From Malachius bipustulatus (taxonomy: Eukaryota > Arthropoda > Insecta > Coleoptera > Melyridae), in NCBI GenBank assembly GCA_910589415.1, contig OU342635.1, forward strand, positions 38,156,929 through 38,220,928: DNA of 64,000 nt, given 5' to 3'. The stretch's first letter is position 1. Every line of letters starts with the position of its first letter. The translations under genes were made by a program, and so were the position numbers. Positions 49,682 to 61,339 of this stretch are shown piece by piece. The notes beneath the pieces were generated by a model. The model saw only the letters and a program-made list of their open reading frames with translations, was not told where the DNA came from and searched no databases.

Positions 49682-50160
49682 GAGTTCAATTGCCAAATAT
49701 TAAAGTAAGTGTGAGAAAACAACTTAAATACAAAAATATCCTGCCAAAAAGCTTTGCTCGAATTGTATTTGTTGAGGCAATTCCATCGAATAATAAGGTG
49801 CCTATTAAACTTTATTGAAAAGTAAACAAAACCCAAAATGAAGAAGACAAAAGGCAAGTATACTCAACGATTAATTCATAAAATAGTGAATTGTAGGTCA
49901 ATGAGTATAAGCACATAGAGTGCAATTACTAGCCTGTTAGGTGGGTTCGGAGAATTCCTCCATCGCCCATAACAGTTGTCATGCTGGCAGTGCCCGAAAC
50001 TCCAATCGAGGAGGAGCTTCCAATATCCAACAGCAGAGCCTTCCAGAGTACCAAATCAATCAGACACGTGTTTCGTTCTACTGGAACTCATCAGTGTGCT
50101 GCATCTGGAGTGTTAGGAGGATGCTGTCGGATGAACGGAAGCCGGGGCCTCTTTAGGCAA

Positions 50161-50347
50161 GAATTAACACGGAACTCCGTGTGGTGTAAAATAGAGCGAC
50201 ATCTAGCGGTCAGTTCCAAGAACTAACCGTGAGTTCACTCTAAATTAATTGCAGTTTCAGACACTACCAAAGCCGGTCGATGACAATCTTGGAACTGACC
50301 GCTAGATGTCGCGCTATTTTACACCACACGGAGTTCCGTGTTAATTC
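50161..50347. mobile_element. MITE with 61-bp terminal inverted repeats
   Basis: The 187-bp element has left arm 50161-50221 and right arm 50287-50347. They differ at one position (AGAGCG versus AGCGCG in the same orientation). Arms include CGGAACTCCGTGTGGTGTAA and CGACATCTAGCGGTCAG. No clear target duplication is visible. No coding capacity. Near-identical arms imply recent activity or conversion. Confidence 0.85.
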
Positions 50348-50447
50348 CGAGAAAAAAAACAATTTTTTTCTGCGACGGGCTAAAAGTTTGACCTTTTTTC
50401 CCCGTTGACAGGTAGAAAAATGCCTCATTATATGAGCTGCATCTTAT

Positions 50448-50497
50448 CGGGGAAATAAATGAATTAGCAGGGAAATAAATGAGTACTTATTTCCCCG
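50448..50497. repeat. hairpin with internal direct repeat
   Basis: CGGGGAAATAA (50448-50458) is perfectly complementary to TTATTTCCCCG (50487-50497). GGGAAATAAATGA is also repeated directly within it. Confidence 0.55.
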
Positions 50498-50869
50498 AAA
50501 TGGCGGCTTAGATATAGCTACTATTAACACTCAGATATCAATAAATTTATATCAAAAATATACGTAAAGGAAAGTTACCTTATTATCCAAATGGCAATTA
50601 TTAGGGGAATTTTCATAACAATCACTATCCATATTAATAAATTCACTCATTGAGACCTTCCAAGAATCTTTGCAAAACTATCTAAAATTTTAATTAAATT
50701 ATGACGTTTATCGAATTAAATCGTTTCGTTACCAGGCAACGTCGATTACGATAAAAGACAGTTTGAAAATCCAAGTTTAACATAAATCATTTTTCCGACA
50801 TAATTTTCAGTTATCTAACTACGTTTTTCGACATTCTAACACTGATATTTCTTCTCGCAGAAAAAAATT

Positions 50870-50990
50870 GTATATTACACACAAGAAAAAAGTGCGATGT
50901 TAGCTCTCGATGTGTTTGTCCCCTCCGCTAAACGCGTCGGGGACGAAATCACATCTCGAGCTAAAATCTATCACTTTTTTCTCTTGTATA
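50870..50990. repeat. about 115-bp palindromic element
   Basis: Arms of about 50 bp share CAAGAAAAAAGTG / CACTTTTTTCTCTTG, AGCTC-TCGATGTG / CACATCTCGAGCT and TTTGTCCCC / GGGGACGAAA around a TCCGCTAAACGCGTC centre. It is MITE-like with no coding capacity. Confidence 0.65.
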
Positions 50991-50999
50991 ATAAATAAC

Positions 51000-52514
51000 T
51001 ATTTCTCAATATTCTTGAATGTGACGTTAAAGAAAATGACAGTTGCATTTATCCGGGATTGCTCTTGCACCAATATGTTATTGCTGCACATTTCACCTTT
51101 ACGAGGATACCAAAATCTGGCCGCCATCTTGATTCTTCGAATCGAAAAAAATTATTTCCTTCGGTCGCGTTCACGGAATTTCCGCATACGTAATATGACA
51201 TTAAGTTCTTTACTCTATTTTTCACGGCGCATTTTTCAAATTTTGCAAATAATAATCACTTCAAATTATTAGTGAAAGACCAATAGTACATCGCAATTAA
51301 TTGTAAAAACAATTATTAAAAAAATGCATAAGAAAAAACAGAATCTAATCCGAACAGGATCGGCGCATAACCATCATTATAATAATTAATTAATGAAAGC
51401 GGGGCAACAAACGACCGAGCCCGCGCTCCGGCACGTCAAAACTTCATTAATAGTTTCCCGACGACGGCGAAATGCCGCAAACGTATTATTAACAATTTCA
51501 TATAAATTGTCATATCTTCGTTATTAAATGACCAATGTGGATAATTTTTTCACAATCATTTACGTTAATTAATTGTCGTTGCGACTGTCCTTTTAATTTT
51601 CCCAATCGTGCATAAAGAAGACAAAAAAAAAAATAATAAAACATTAATTTATCGATTTTTTAATAAAAATAAAAGTGTAAGCTAATTTTCGAGCAGCGAG
51701 GAAATTTTTTATTTTTCGTTTAAAGTACCAACATAATGGAGACGAAATGAAGCCAAAACTTCAAATTTAGTGTTGAAGAAAAAAAATTTGTTAAAAGTTC
51801 AACTGTGTTAGTGGAGTAAAATCGGCCTGAAATTATGCTGTTTTTTTTATGAAGTTATAACCAGACGAGACCTTCACTATCTTGTAGAGAATGATTTTGT
51901 CCATCCGAAATGGAATGTGACAACTTTTTTTAGTGGTAACGAATTTTGAAAAATCGAATTTTCTACTCCCGAGAAATTATTAGAAATTTGTGTTTTTTAA
52001 AACATCCATCGCGCTCATAAAGCAACGGTTTGAGCTACGGTAATGAATTTTTCGGCATATACTCAAAAAACAAGAGCGCTTCTAGTGGAACTCAGCAAAG
52101 TTCGAAAAGTTAAGGACTTTTTGAGATAATTGGCCGTAAAGTCGGCACAAGTAAAACCGAGCATTGAAAACTTCATCATGCGGGTAGCTATGTGAATTAT
52201 TGGGAATAGATGTCTATATGTACAGACTTGAATGAAGAAAACATTATAGAAAAGTTTTTAAAAAAAGATTCAGCGAGTTAGGTCTCATAGTTTCCGAGAA
52301 ACCGATTTTTTAAAATGGTTCTCGGAATGGGATTAACGCGATAGCGCACTACTACCTATGCTGCGCCTTATATTATACACATAAGTGAGCATAATTATAT
52401 TATGCTCACTGTACTTGCAGAGTCTGTCCGCGACGTACCGTTACCGAGAAACAGATCCTTATGTCGGGACGTTTTAAAAAAAATACGGCCCTGAACGGGG
52501 GCCTTAAAATTCTC
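51000..52514. other. non-coding stretch
   Basis: 51360-51620 has a GC-rich core (CGACCGAGCCCGCGCTCCGG) flanked by ATTAATTA-type homeodomain-like words, with no repeat signature. It could be a cis-regulatory element. 51700-52400 has the texture of a decayed foldback. Confidence 0.3.
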
Positions 52515-52780
52515 GGATCCGGCCCATTTTCAATAAGTCGTATTCGGGGGTCCCCAGCTTCGTCCCAAACGAGTTTCATCCCGATCGGTAATACTTTCAG
52601 ACACTTAGAGTGTTTCCTAGCAGATTCCCGAAAAATCCCGAAATTCCCGAAAAAAAGACACTTCCCGTTAACGGATCCCGCTCATTTTCAATAGGCATTG
52701 TGGCATGGTGCGAGATTTAAAAGGAGCAAAAATTCAACCTTCTACGACGAAAAATGGCGCCTCTAAAGTGTTTCCTAACA
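52515..52780 (+). repeat. two diverged direct copies of a 110-bp unit
   Basis: Copy 1 (52515-52625) and copy 2 (52673-52780) both start GGATCC-CG-CTCATTTTCAATA and both end AGTGTTTCCTA, with a divergent middle. The offset is about 155 bp. Confidence 0.5.
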
Positions 52781-52930
52781 AAAGTCACAGAACTTCCGAC
52801 CTACTGACAGACAAAAATCGGGCACAAGGCTTAGTATACTTCCTCGATTTACGATTTCATCGATCTCGGAAGAACAAGTGAAAATCGCAGGTTCTAATTT
52901 TCAAAGCCGCTTGTTTTGAAAACGGCCAAT

Positions 52931-52992
52931 AGGTATATCGGAAAACAGCTTACTTATCCCTATCTTAACTTTCAAAGCGGTATCCTATTGTG
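52931..52992 (+). repeat. paralogous empty site of the 57.1-kb foldback
   Basis: The order TATATCG-AAAA-GCTTAC, CCCT, TAACTTT, GGTATCCTATTGTG matches the sequence around the non-LTR insertion at 57.1-57.9 kb, but without any insert. Confidence 0.5.
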
Positions 52993-53008
52993 CGTAGATG
53001 AAATTTTT

Positions 53009-53145
53009 ATACAGGGTGTTGGAAATAATAGATTTTTCGTCACACTGTATAATCTACAGACAATTTAAAAATGTATTAATACACAGGGTATCATATTAAA
53101 AAAATAGCCAATGTCATCATTACTTAGTCAAGGAACACCCTGTAT
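53009..53145. repeat. short ACAGGGTGTT MITE
   Basis: ATACAGGGTGTT (53009-53020) is perfectly complementary to AACACCCTGTAT (53134-53145). The element is about 137 bp with little further symmetry. Confidence 0.65.
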
Positions 53146-53292
53146 AAAATATTTTACGTCAATAGAACATAAATTAAATTAAAAAATTGGCTTGTGTCGG
53201 GATTTCTTTGAGAAACATTTTTAATGGAGAGTTCAGGGGTGGCAAGTTTTCAAATTGACATTATGGCTTACGTTTTCAACAGGTCATTGAAT

Positions 53293-53469
53293 AGGTATGG
53301 TAATAAAAGTGCGCAGTTGATTTTAAATTCCAGGTAAGTAGGCCTTGTGCTTAGTATAGGCCATCTTATTAGTCACCTTACTCAGGAAGCCAATAAGAAG
53401 GGCAGACGCATAGAATAAGGTGTGCTTACTTGGTCATAAAACTTACTTCGCACTTTTATTACGGTACCT
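53293..53469. mobile_element. MITE with GGTAATAAAAGTGCG ends
   Basis: Left AGGTATGGTAATAAAAGTGC and the reverse complement of the right end (AGGTACCGTAATAAAAGTGC) match with two differences. Weaker symmetry continues for about 45 bp. Total 177 bp, no coding frame. Confidence 0.7.
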
Positions 53470-55933
53470 TCTCATAGCACATACCGTCTCCTCTATTTTG
53501 TAGTATTTTTCCAGCTATTCCTTTTTCCAAGCTATAATAAGCCAAGTTTCAAGTTTGTCCTAAATAGAAAGATCGTGGAAGGCTTACATATCTTCCAGTG
53601 TGGTTTCCTCATCTTGACATTGTTGCTCTATTAACTTGCAGGTGTTCGTAGACCAACCTGAGACTGGGTGAGCGGAGCGATACAAGCGGAGTACCTATTT
53701 GTGCAGCGGAAAATGCGTGAACACTAAATGACCCGTTTCGATTCATGCATATCCCGCTGAACAATTACGTCCCGCCCTCGCATCGCTTCGCTTCCGCTGC
53801 TACAGTTACGCGTTGGTGTGCGAACACCTTTAATAAGGGGATTTTTTACTGTTTCATGCATGTGAAACCTTTTTCTTTTCGTATTAATGTGAGTATAGTT
53901 CTTAGTATTAAAGTTGTGTTTATTGGATATTATTAACAACTCAATATAAGACTGTAAAATTGGATTTTCAAGAAATAAAAATATGACAAAAAGTCGACAA
54001 TATTCAGTTACTTGACGAGAAAGTTTTTATTAGGTAGATACTGGGAAAGCTCTGAGCGTACCCCCAGAAGCAGGTCTCAAGTGTATGAGATACCGCAAAC
54101 AGTCGCGTCTATAATATAAAACAGCGAATTCTCGAGCAAATATACCCAAATTCACGTGATATAGCACCGACAGAATCTCATCATTCAATAGGATAAACTA
54201 AGACGATTTTAATATAGATCGTTTTCTTATTCAAAGTTCCGGATTTGCATTTCTGCTTTTATAAATAATCAAAACACATTATATTTCCGGTAATGCATTA
54301 TTCAAAATTCGCTCCAAGCGCCTGGTATTAAGATGAGGTCGATTAATTCCACTGTCTGGTAAATTGAGGCTGATTTGTTAGAAGATGGTTGATGTATTTC
54401 CTATCTAAAGAAGGATATTACGGCAGTCTTTTTAATTGAGGATAATTTATCAGAAATTTGTATACTTTGACAACTTCAATTTTTTATTGAATCATCCATT
54501 TTGCAGTCGTCTACAAAGTCCTCTTTATAAATTACTAGAATATAAAAATTTCACCAAATATTTTAGTTTAGTAAATACATAATGGGGAATGTTATTGTTG
54601 TCCTAGTAGCCAAATATAAGTATTTAAACGAGAAAGTAAAATAGTTCAGGAGCAATAGAAATGTGTCTTTTTTGTTCTCAAAAGCACTGCTTCACTTCTT
54701 TTATATTTACCTACGTTCATGAATAAAATTGTTCAAAGGGAACAGTTTTTATATATGGACGCTAGACATTTGTAATTTTTCCTAAACCATTAGCAGTAAA
54801 AGGAAATGCAAAATGTAAATAGAGCTTCCACAGCAATGACACTGAAACAATGAGACACACAACATTACTTGCATCCTTTGAACCAACATGGGTTAACGCT
54901 AAACTATAATTTATGGATTCCATTAGCATTTGTGTGACAGAGCCAGATACAGCATAATTGGTTAACGTGAATCTATGGAACAATTTGTCTATAGAAATGC
55001 TTTGTCTATCGCCTTTGATCACACGCGGATGATTTGCCTAGTTATTGAAACTGAACATGATTACAGATTATTATAATCATGTAAATAGTAATTTCATTAC
55101 TTAATAAAATACAAAGGCATTGCGTAGATACAAATAATATTAACATGATTCAACTATAAGTAAAATGGATTGACATACAAAGTGACATACTTTTACGCAT
55201 TTTGTACTTGAAAGTGGCATAAATGACAATTAAAAACAAGTTTTCATAAATCTTCATTCAACCTGCCACTTTGACGGAAAAAATACCAATCTTTAAAGTT
55301 CATAAATTTATATTTCTTCAAGACTAATCGTGGCGATTTAATAATAGTCAGGTATTTGTGATGTGTTTAAACGTGTCAAGTGTTTAAACACTCCTATTAC
55401 AACGTGTGTCACATAATTTTTTTTCGCCATGACACTACAATTTATGAATTATCAGTCGTCAAAAATAACAAAATATGAATTCTAGAAATTGGTAGTTTAT
55501 AATGTTTTGCAGTCTTCATGATAGTCTTGCTTTAAATCAGCATTTATCTCGAGCCACAATTAATAGATCTTCGGTCGCAGTGAAGGTGTTACAGTGGCCC
55601 ACTCAGGTTAAATATCTCTAGCCATTTATCTCACTTTTAAGTACAAGTACGTAAAAGAATGCCACTTTTCGGCACTTGTGCATAAAAAAATGTTATTTCA
55701 AAACTAAAATGACAATCAAAATAGCAGCTTTTAGCAAATAGCATTTTTGAAATTGTGAGAATCAAAAACCTACTAAGTGTGTCAATTTCTGTTCATTGGG
55801 TATTCTCAAAGCTTAAAAATAAAAAAAAAACATAATAAAATTTCTTGATAACTTTTGGTAAATATTCAAAATTTTTGATTTTTATATAAATACTTTGACT
55901 AATTATTAAAAAAAATGGTAATTGTATACCTAC
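53470..55933. other. non-coding stretch
   Basis: No supported gene. Minor symmetry: GTGTTTAAAC is repeated at 55374-55397, ending in the palindrome GTGTTTAAACAC. Confidence 0.4.
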
Positions 55934-56486
55934 ATCCGCGGCTCCTACGTTTCATCAATTTTTTCGAGACCTAGGAGCGTAATAGGGGTTCTGGATGGGT
56001 AAGAAGCTGAAAACAGCCATTGCAAACTAATATTAAGGTCACAGCTAAGGTCTCTTTGACACCACGGTCGAATTTCTATTTTTCTTCACTTTCAGGGCAA
56101 GGAAAATCTTCGAAATGAACAGTAGCACGATTTTTATTTTGAATTTTGCATTTATTTTGCATTTATATTCCAAAAATCATTGCATCAATCCCTGTGGACT
56201 GGACACGATATGTGAAAGCGGATATAGCGCTAAATACGTCTCTGCACGCTTCGAAGCGCTTGGCTATTGTTGTGAAGTGGTTATTTCCTAAAGTCGAGGT
56301 GTTTAATCCGCGCCTCTTGTCAGGACCGTATTCTCTTCGCACTCTCAAAATCGGTTTTTAAAGCCGTTTTATGGCCTTCCCTTTCATTTGCAAAGCAAAT
56401 GAATACCTTACTGGTGTTACTATAATAGGTATGTCCTCCACCCCTATACATATAGGTGCCATAGTGAAACTGTAGGAGCCGCGGAT
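55934..56486. mobile_element. TIR element with ATCCGCGGCTCCTAC ends
   Basis: ATCCGCGGCTCCTAC is perfect at both ends in inverted orientation, extending with small changes to TTTCA. Weaker symmetry extends outside (AATTGTATACC / GTGTATAATG plus poly-A/T), so it may be the core of a larger palindrome. The interior (553 bp) is GC-richer, has a small CATTTGC-AAA-GCAAATG hairpin at 56384-56400, and carries no recognisable transposase. Confidence 0.65.
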
Positions 56487-57141
56487 GTGTATAATGACCA
56501 AAAAAAATTTTTTTTTTATTATAACGAACATCGGAAATTAAAAATTATCCTTGTGCATTTCATTATACCCACTATACCCACCTTTATCGAACGAAAAGTT
56601 ATGTTTTATGATAACATAAAATATTCACATTTCTGACGTGTTACTTAATTATAGGAAAATGTTTTCCCATAGTTAAAATGCCTGAAATTCAAATATGTTT
56701 TTCAACTACCGTTTATAGTCTCCATGGCCATGACGTGAATTTGTGATGAAATAGTTGCTATTTTCTGTTTTATTCTATTAACCATTGCTAAATTCGTTGT
56801 TATTGGAGCTATGACGTCGGTTAAATTAGCAAAAGAGAAGAATGTTACCACGTATTACGTTGTGAAAAAAACAATTGAAAGTCGACTTCTTGAGATATTC
56901 CAGAAAACCTAATTTATTAATTGAGAGAAATGGTAAATGAGAAAATATTATTACATTTTCATATTGTCTGAAGAAAATCGAAATAAAATGGCCTAGATGA
57001 TTTTCGTTTAAAAAGAGTGGCTTATGAGTTAAGAACAAGTGAAAAAAGATAATTTTCGATATTCAAAGTCATTTACAATACAAGCTCAATATATCGAAAA
57101 ATGGCTTACATGACCCTGTAGTAACTTTTATGGTGGTATCC

Positions 57142-57900
57142 AAGCCGGGGAACGGACGATATACATATGCACGGATAGTCAGGCCGCCGCGAAAGCGCTG
57201 AGCACACACGGAACCAGCTCCCCACTGGTCCAGGAGTGTGTCGAGGCGCTGAACAGACTGGCGGACAGAAAATCGGTGCATATCGTGTGGGTTCCCGCAC
57301 ACTCAGGTGTACCAGGTAATGAGCTAGCAGATCAATACGCGAAGCTCGGGACCAGGGAAACCTTTTGTGGGCCGGAGCCCGTCCTGGGTCTGACCAAAAA
57401 TCTTCTCAAAGAATCTATAAAAGAATGGACTCGCAAGGGTTTAGAGAACCACTGGGAAACAGCACCAGGCTGCAGACAGGCCAGACTGTTTCTGGCTGGT
57501 CCGATTGGAAACAGATGGACCAGCATGTCCAGAATGAACCGGAGGGAACTCAGACTACTAGTCGGGGTTCTCACCGGTCACAGCAGTCTGAACAGACACC
57601 TGCAAGTGATGGGGGTCACTCGGGACCCGGTCTGCCCTAAATGCGGAATGGATGACGAGGACTCCCACCATTATGTGGGCGTATGCGAGGTATACAGTAA
57701 CCTCAGGCTCAACATCTTTGGGTCAGAGGAGCTACAAGAAGAAGAAATGAAACTCCTCTCATACAACAACCTTCTGGCCTTTATTAAAAGGTCGGGGAGG
57801 TTCGAGTAGGAGTTTCACCATGGTTCGGGTAAGGCGAAAAGGGCCCTCGGTGGCCTAGTCGCTTGGGGTGTACCACCCCAACCCACCATACTACTACTAC
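57142..57900 (+). mobile_element. 5'-truncated RNase H-type non-LTR retrotransposon, young
   Basis: A perfect 13-bp target duplication TATGGTGGTATCC flanks the insertion (57129-57141 and 57901-57913). The element has only the RNase H and zinc-knuckle end of ORF2, a GC-rich 3' UTR (CGAAAAGGGCCCTCGG, GGCCTAGTCGCTTGGGG), and a short (TAC)n tail. Its base composition is strikingly richer in G and C than its surroundings. The uninterrupted frame and perfect duplication suggest recent insertion. It belongs to a different family from the insert at 8838. Confidence 0.9.
57144..57809 (+). CDS. non-LTR ORF2 C-terminal part: RNase H and zinc knuckle
   Basis: An open frame of 221 codons enters at the insertion junction and ends with TAG at 57807-57809. 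RNase H motifs are ICTDSQAAAKAL (catalytic Asp) and WVPAHSGVPGNELADQYAK (His region and final Asp in LAD, intact). A linker with LTGHSSLNRHL follows, then CPKCGMDDEDSHHYVGVC, a CX2CX8HX4C knuckle of the same spacing as the 9.4-kb copy. Endonuclease and RT domains are missing because of 5' truncation, so there is no natural start codon; the first ATG in frame is at 57276. It is an unexpressed fragment unless read from outside. Confidence 0.85.
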   Translation, partial: AGERTIYICTDSQAAAKALSTHGTSSPLVQECVEALNRLADRKSVHIVWVPAHSGVPGNELADQYAKLGTRETFCGPEPVLGLTKNLLKESIKEWTRKGLENHWETAPGCRQARLFLAGPIGNRWTSMSRMNRRELRLLVGVLTGHSSLNRHLQVMGVTRDPVCPKCGMDDEDSHHYVGVCEVYSNLRLNIFGSEELQEEEMKLLSYNNLLAFIKRSGRFE

Positions 57901-58469
57901 TATGGTGGTATCCTATTGTGTACTTGGCATTTTTTAGGATGATGAAAAAGCTGCAATTTAAAAACAAACAAAACAAAATTAAAAAAATATTTCCGTAGCA
58001 TACAAGAGTACATGAAAATTAAGGATATAGAGACATGTAAACCATTTTTCGATATCTTGAGCTGTTTTCATTAAAAATGCTTATGAAAAATGTCAATTTT
58101 CACTTGATTTTATTTCACAAGCTACACTGACTTTAAAAACGCAAACCGTTCAAGCTATTCGATTTTTTCCAAACAATGAAAATGTAATATTCTACAGGAT
58201 TTCACATTTTAAAAATTACGTTTTTTGAAATGCCTCACGAAGTCGACTTTCAATTGTTTTTCTGTTTTCACCATTGTAATTAGCGACAAAAATTATTCTT
58301 ATTTGCTAATGAATCAGCTTCGTAGCTCTAATAATAACGAAGTTAGCAACAGAGAAAACAGAAAACCGCAGATATTTCATCATCCTGTATACACGACTTT
58401 TGATCACTACCCAAGCAACACCCCATAGTCTAATTGACGTCTATATATGGTCCATCACGTCTAAATCGC

Positions 58470-59945
58470 GTTTCGGTCTAGTCGTCGATTAGTAATAGAT
58501 ATGTTTTAGATGCCACCATAATCACATCTACCTGGTACACATTTATTAGATGTATTTTTTACATATACTTTTAGATGAACAAATAGCAACAAATCATTAT
58601 ACATAAGAGTTATTTGTTTTCTCTGATGAAACACAACAAAATATGTGTATTTCATATGAAACTTCTCTCAATTTAATTAGATTGAAATATGGTAGATCAA
58701 TCGGTATCTAATAGACATATCTTAGATGTCCCCATTATTACGTCTACGGCTATACATTTAATAGATGCATTTTGAAAAATAGCAACAAATCATTATACAT
58801 AATGTTTATTTGTTATGTCCGATGAAACACAACAAAATATGTGGATTTTATATGAAAATCTGTCAATTTGATTAAATTGAAATGTGGTAGATCTATCGGC
58901 ATTAAATAGACATATCTTAGATGTCCACATTACTACGTCTACGTGTATACATTTTCTAGATGTATTTTGTAATTTTATTTTTGGATACACAAATAGCAAC
59001 AAATTATTATGCATATAAGAGTTTATTTGTCATATCCGATGAAACACAACAAAATATGAGTATTTTATACGAAAATTCCCTCAATTTAATTAAATTGAAA
59101 TGTGGTAGATCGATCGACATATAATAGACATATCTTAGATGTCCGCATTACTACGTCTACGAGTATACATTTTCTAGATGTATTTTGTAATTTTATTTTT
59201 GGATATACAAAGCAGCAACGAATTATTACGCATATAAGAGTTTATTTGTCGTATCCGATGAAACACAACAAAATATGTGTATTTTATATGAAAATTACCT
59301 CAATTTAAATAAATTGAAATGTGGTAGATGGATCGACATATAATCGACACATCTTAGATGTCGACATTATTACGTCTACGAGTATACATTTTCTAGATGT
59401 ATTTTGTAATTTTATTTTTGGATATACAAAACAGCAACAAATTATTATGCATATAAGAGTTTATTTGTTATATCCGATGAAATACTACAAAATATGTGTA
59501 TTTTATATGAAAATTACCTCAATTTAATTAAATTGAAATGTGGTAGATCGATCGACGTATAATAGACATATCTTAGATGTCCACATTACTATGTCTACGA
59601 ATATACATTTTCTAGATGTATTTTGTAATTTTATGTTTTGATATACAAAGCAGCAACAAATTATTACGCATATAAGAGTTTATTTGTTATATCCGATGAA
59701 ACACAACAAAATATGTGTATTTTAAATGAAAATTACCTCAATTTAATTAAATTGAAATGTTGTAGATTAATCGTATCTCATAGACATTATCTTAGATGTC
59801 AGCATTATTACATCTATAGAGGTATACATTTACTAGACGTATTTAGTATGTATATACTTTTTGATAAACAAAATATCAATAACTCATCACACATAAGTTA
59901 TTTATTGTTATGGCCGATGAAACATAACAAAATATGTGATTTATA
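58470..59945 (+). repeat. tandem satellite, about 219-bp unit, about 6.5 copies
   Basis: GATGAAACACAACAAAATATG or a close variant starts at 58625, 58821, 59038, 59257, 59476, 59695 and 59916, giving spacings of 196, 217, 219, 219, 219 and 221. Units 3-6 are very similar; the outer units are diverged or shortened, as in arrays growing by unequal crossing-over. Each unit carries several TAGAYGT and ACGTCTA words in both orientations. Because 219 is 73 codons, the same frame stays open across adjacent units and gives look-alike peptides; this is a by-product of the period, with no sign of a gene. The array ends abruptly in a truncated foldback. Confidence 0.9.
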
Positions 59946-60745
59946 AGAGTTTTCATAGTCGACTTTTGTTTTTCTTATGGCCGTCATATTATTTTTTCAA
60001 TATACATTCAAGAATTAAGGCAACCAAAAATCTATCACATTAAAAAAAAATTCTTCAAAATTTTATTATTTTTATAAGAAAATTATTTCAACGAATGACG
60101 TCGATAAGACATCGCGACGTGACATTGCTTATCTTATATTGTTTTATGACATTCTATTAAAGAATGGTTATTTTTTCATTCGAAAAAATAAGAATAAAAG
60201 TTTGAATAAATTTTATATTTGAATGATAGATTTTTTGTTTCCTTGATTTTTATAATGCCAAATGCGACACGAAAAAACAATATGGCGGCTATAAGAAAAA
60301 CAAAAGTCGACTACGAGAACTCTGAGATCTGGTCTGGAAAATTTTTGAAATGTCAAAATGGATACCTTTTTGAGACTAATGCCCGTATTCACAAACGATA
60401 ATTTCCTAAATAATTACGTAATCAATTATACCCATCTCACTCTATTGCAAAAAAAACTGCATATCTCCATCTCACTCATTTAATTAACTACGTAATTATT
60501 TAGGAAATTATCGTTTGTGAATACGGGCATTAGTGTATAAATTGACTTAGTGTATAAGTATAAGCGACTACCTGTGTAAGCCTGCAAAAATTATTTATTT
60601 ATTTTCAATATTGAAAAAGATGTGGCTAAAAGGCTAAAATAAAAAATCACGATTTTTGAGTTTTTTTCCGGATTTTTCAGCAACGACTGAAGGTATCCTA
60701 ATTTTTTTTTTAAGATTCTTATCAAGCATAAAATTATGCAGCTTT
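59946..60745. mobile_element. foldback of the GGCCGCCATATT family, copy 3, left end missing
   Basis: GAGTTTTCATAGTCGACTTT with TTTCTTATGGCCGTCATATT on the left, and AACAATATGGCGGCTATAAG with AAAGTCGACTACGAGAACTC on the right, form the arms. The right half continues through a CTGTGTAAGCCTGCAAAAAT block and CAGCAACGACTGAAGGTATC, as in copy 2 at 44722. The left arm starts mid-element where the satellite array ends. A MITE (60379-60530) interrupts the right arm. Confidence 0.7.
60379..60530. mobile_element. 152-bp MITE with ATGCCCGTATTCACAAACG ends
   Basis: The first 42 bases are perfectly repeated in inverted orientation at the other end, with weaker symmetry for about 15 more. TA flanks both sides (60377-60378 and 60531-60532), a Tc1/mariner-type duplication. 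It sits inside the right arm of a foldback, so it is the younger insertion. Confidence 0.9.
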
Positions 60746-61339
60746 TATCTAATTTAACTATATCTCTCACTCATAACTATCCTATCTCCTATCATCTCAC
60801 AGTTCACACGGTTTCCGAGATCTCCATGTACCACCTGTTATCTCGGACACCTGTATAATATTTAGTGAATATTATATGGTTTTTTTACCAAAGTGATATC
60901 TACTATCCAACACTAGAATCGTATTACACCTAAAGGAACTGAAAAGGGTAAAGAAATCAATAGATAGGTACAAATAATAAAACATAAGATACCTATGTAC
61001 CCACCTATAAAAAAATTATTATTATTATTATTTAAAAATCACATTTTTTTGCTCTTCCGTGTTATTTTTATAGAACTGAAAATGGAATGTCTCAGATCCA
61101 GATCAGAGAGGCAGCGCCAGAACAAAGAAGCGTCAACACATCTGGTCTACATTATATTATGGTCCAACAAAAGCTTTAATTGACAAATAAGTGAATGCAT
61201 CACTAGAAACAGGTATAATAGGGTAGGGGTAGGAACTCTATAGAATTAGGAAGGAAGCACTGGATGCGTACAACACCACTAAAACCAGAACTGGAATTTA
61301 TTACTTATTTCATTTCATTTTCATTTCTTTCTATGTTTT

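Larger units (their letters stand above)
56744..58381. mobile_element. foldback element split by a non-LTR insertion
   Basis: The left arm 56744-57128 and the reverse complement of the right arm (about 57914-58381) are collinear. Both begin GATGAAATA; both contain ATTTTCTGTTTT, AACAATTGAAAGTCGACTTC, TATTACATTTTCAT and AGCTCAA-ATATCGAAAAATGG. Removing the insert (57142-57900) and one target duplication leaves an element of about 870 bp. It has no transposase. Confidence 0.75.

Noticed and set aside
59102..59527. Two similar 68-codon frames suggesting a tandem gene family
   Set aside because: They are the same frame in neighbouring 219-bp satellite units. The period being 73 codons keeps the frame open; there are no splice or start contexts.
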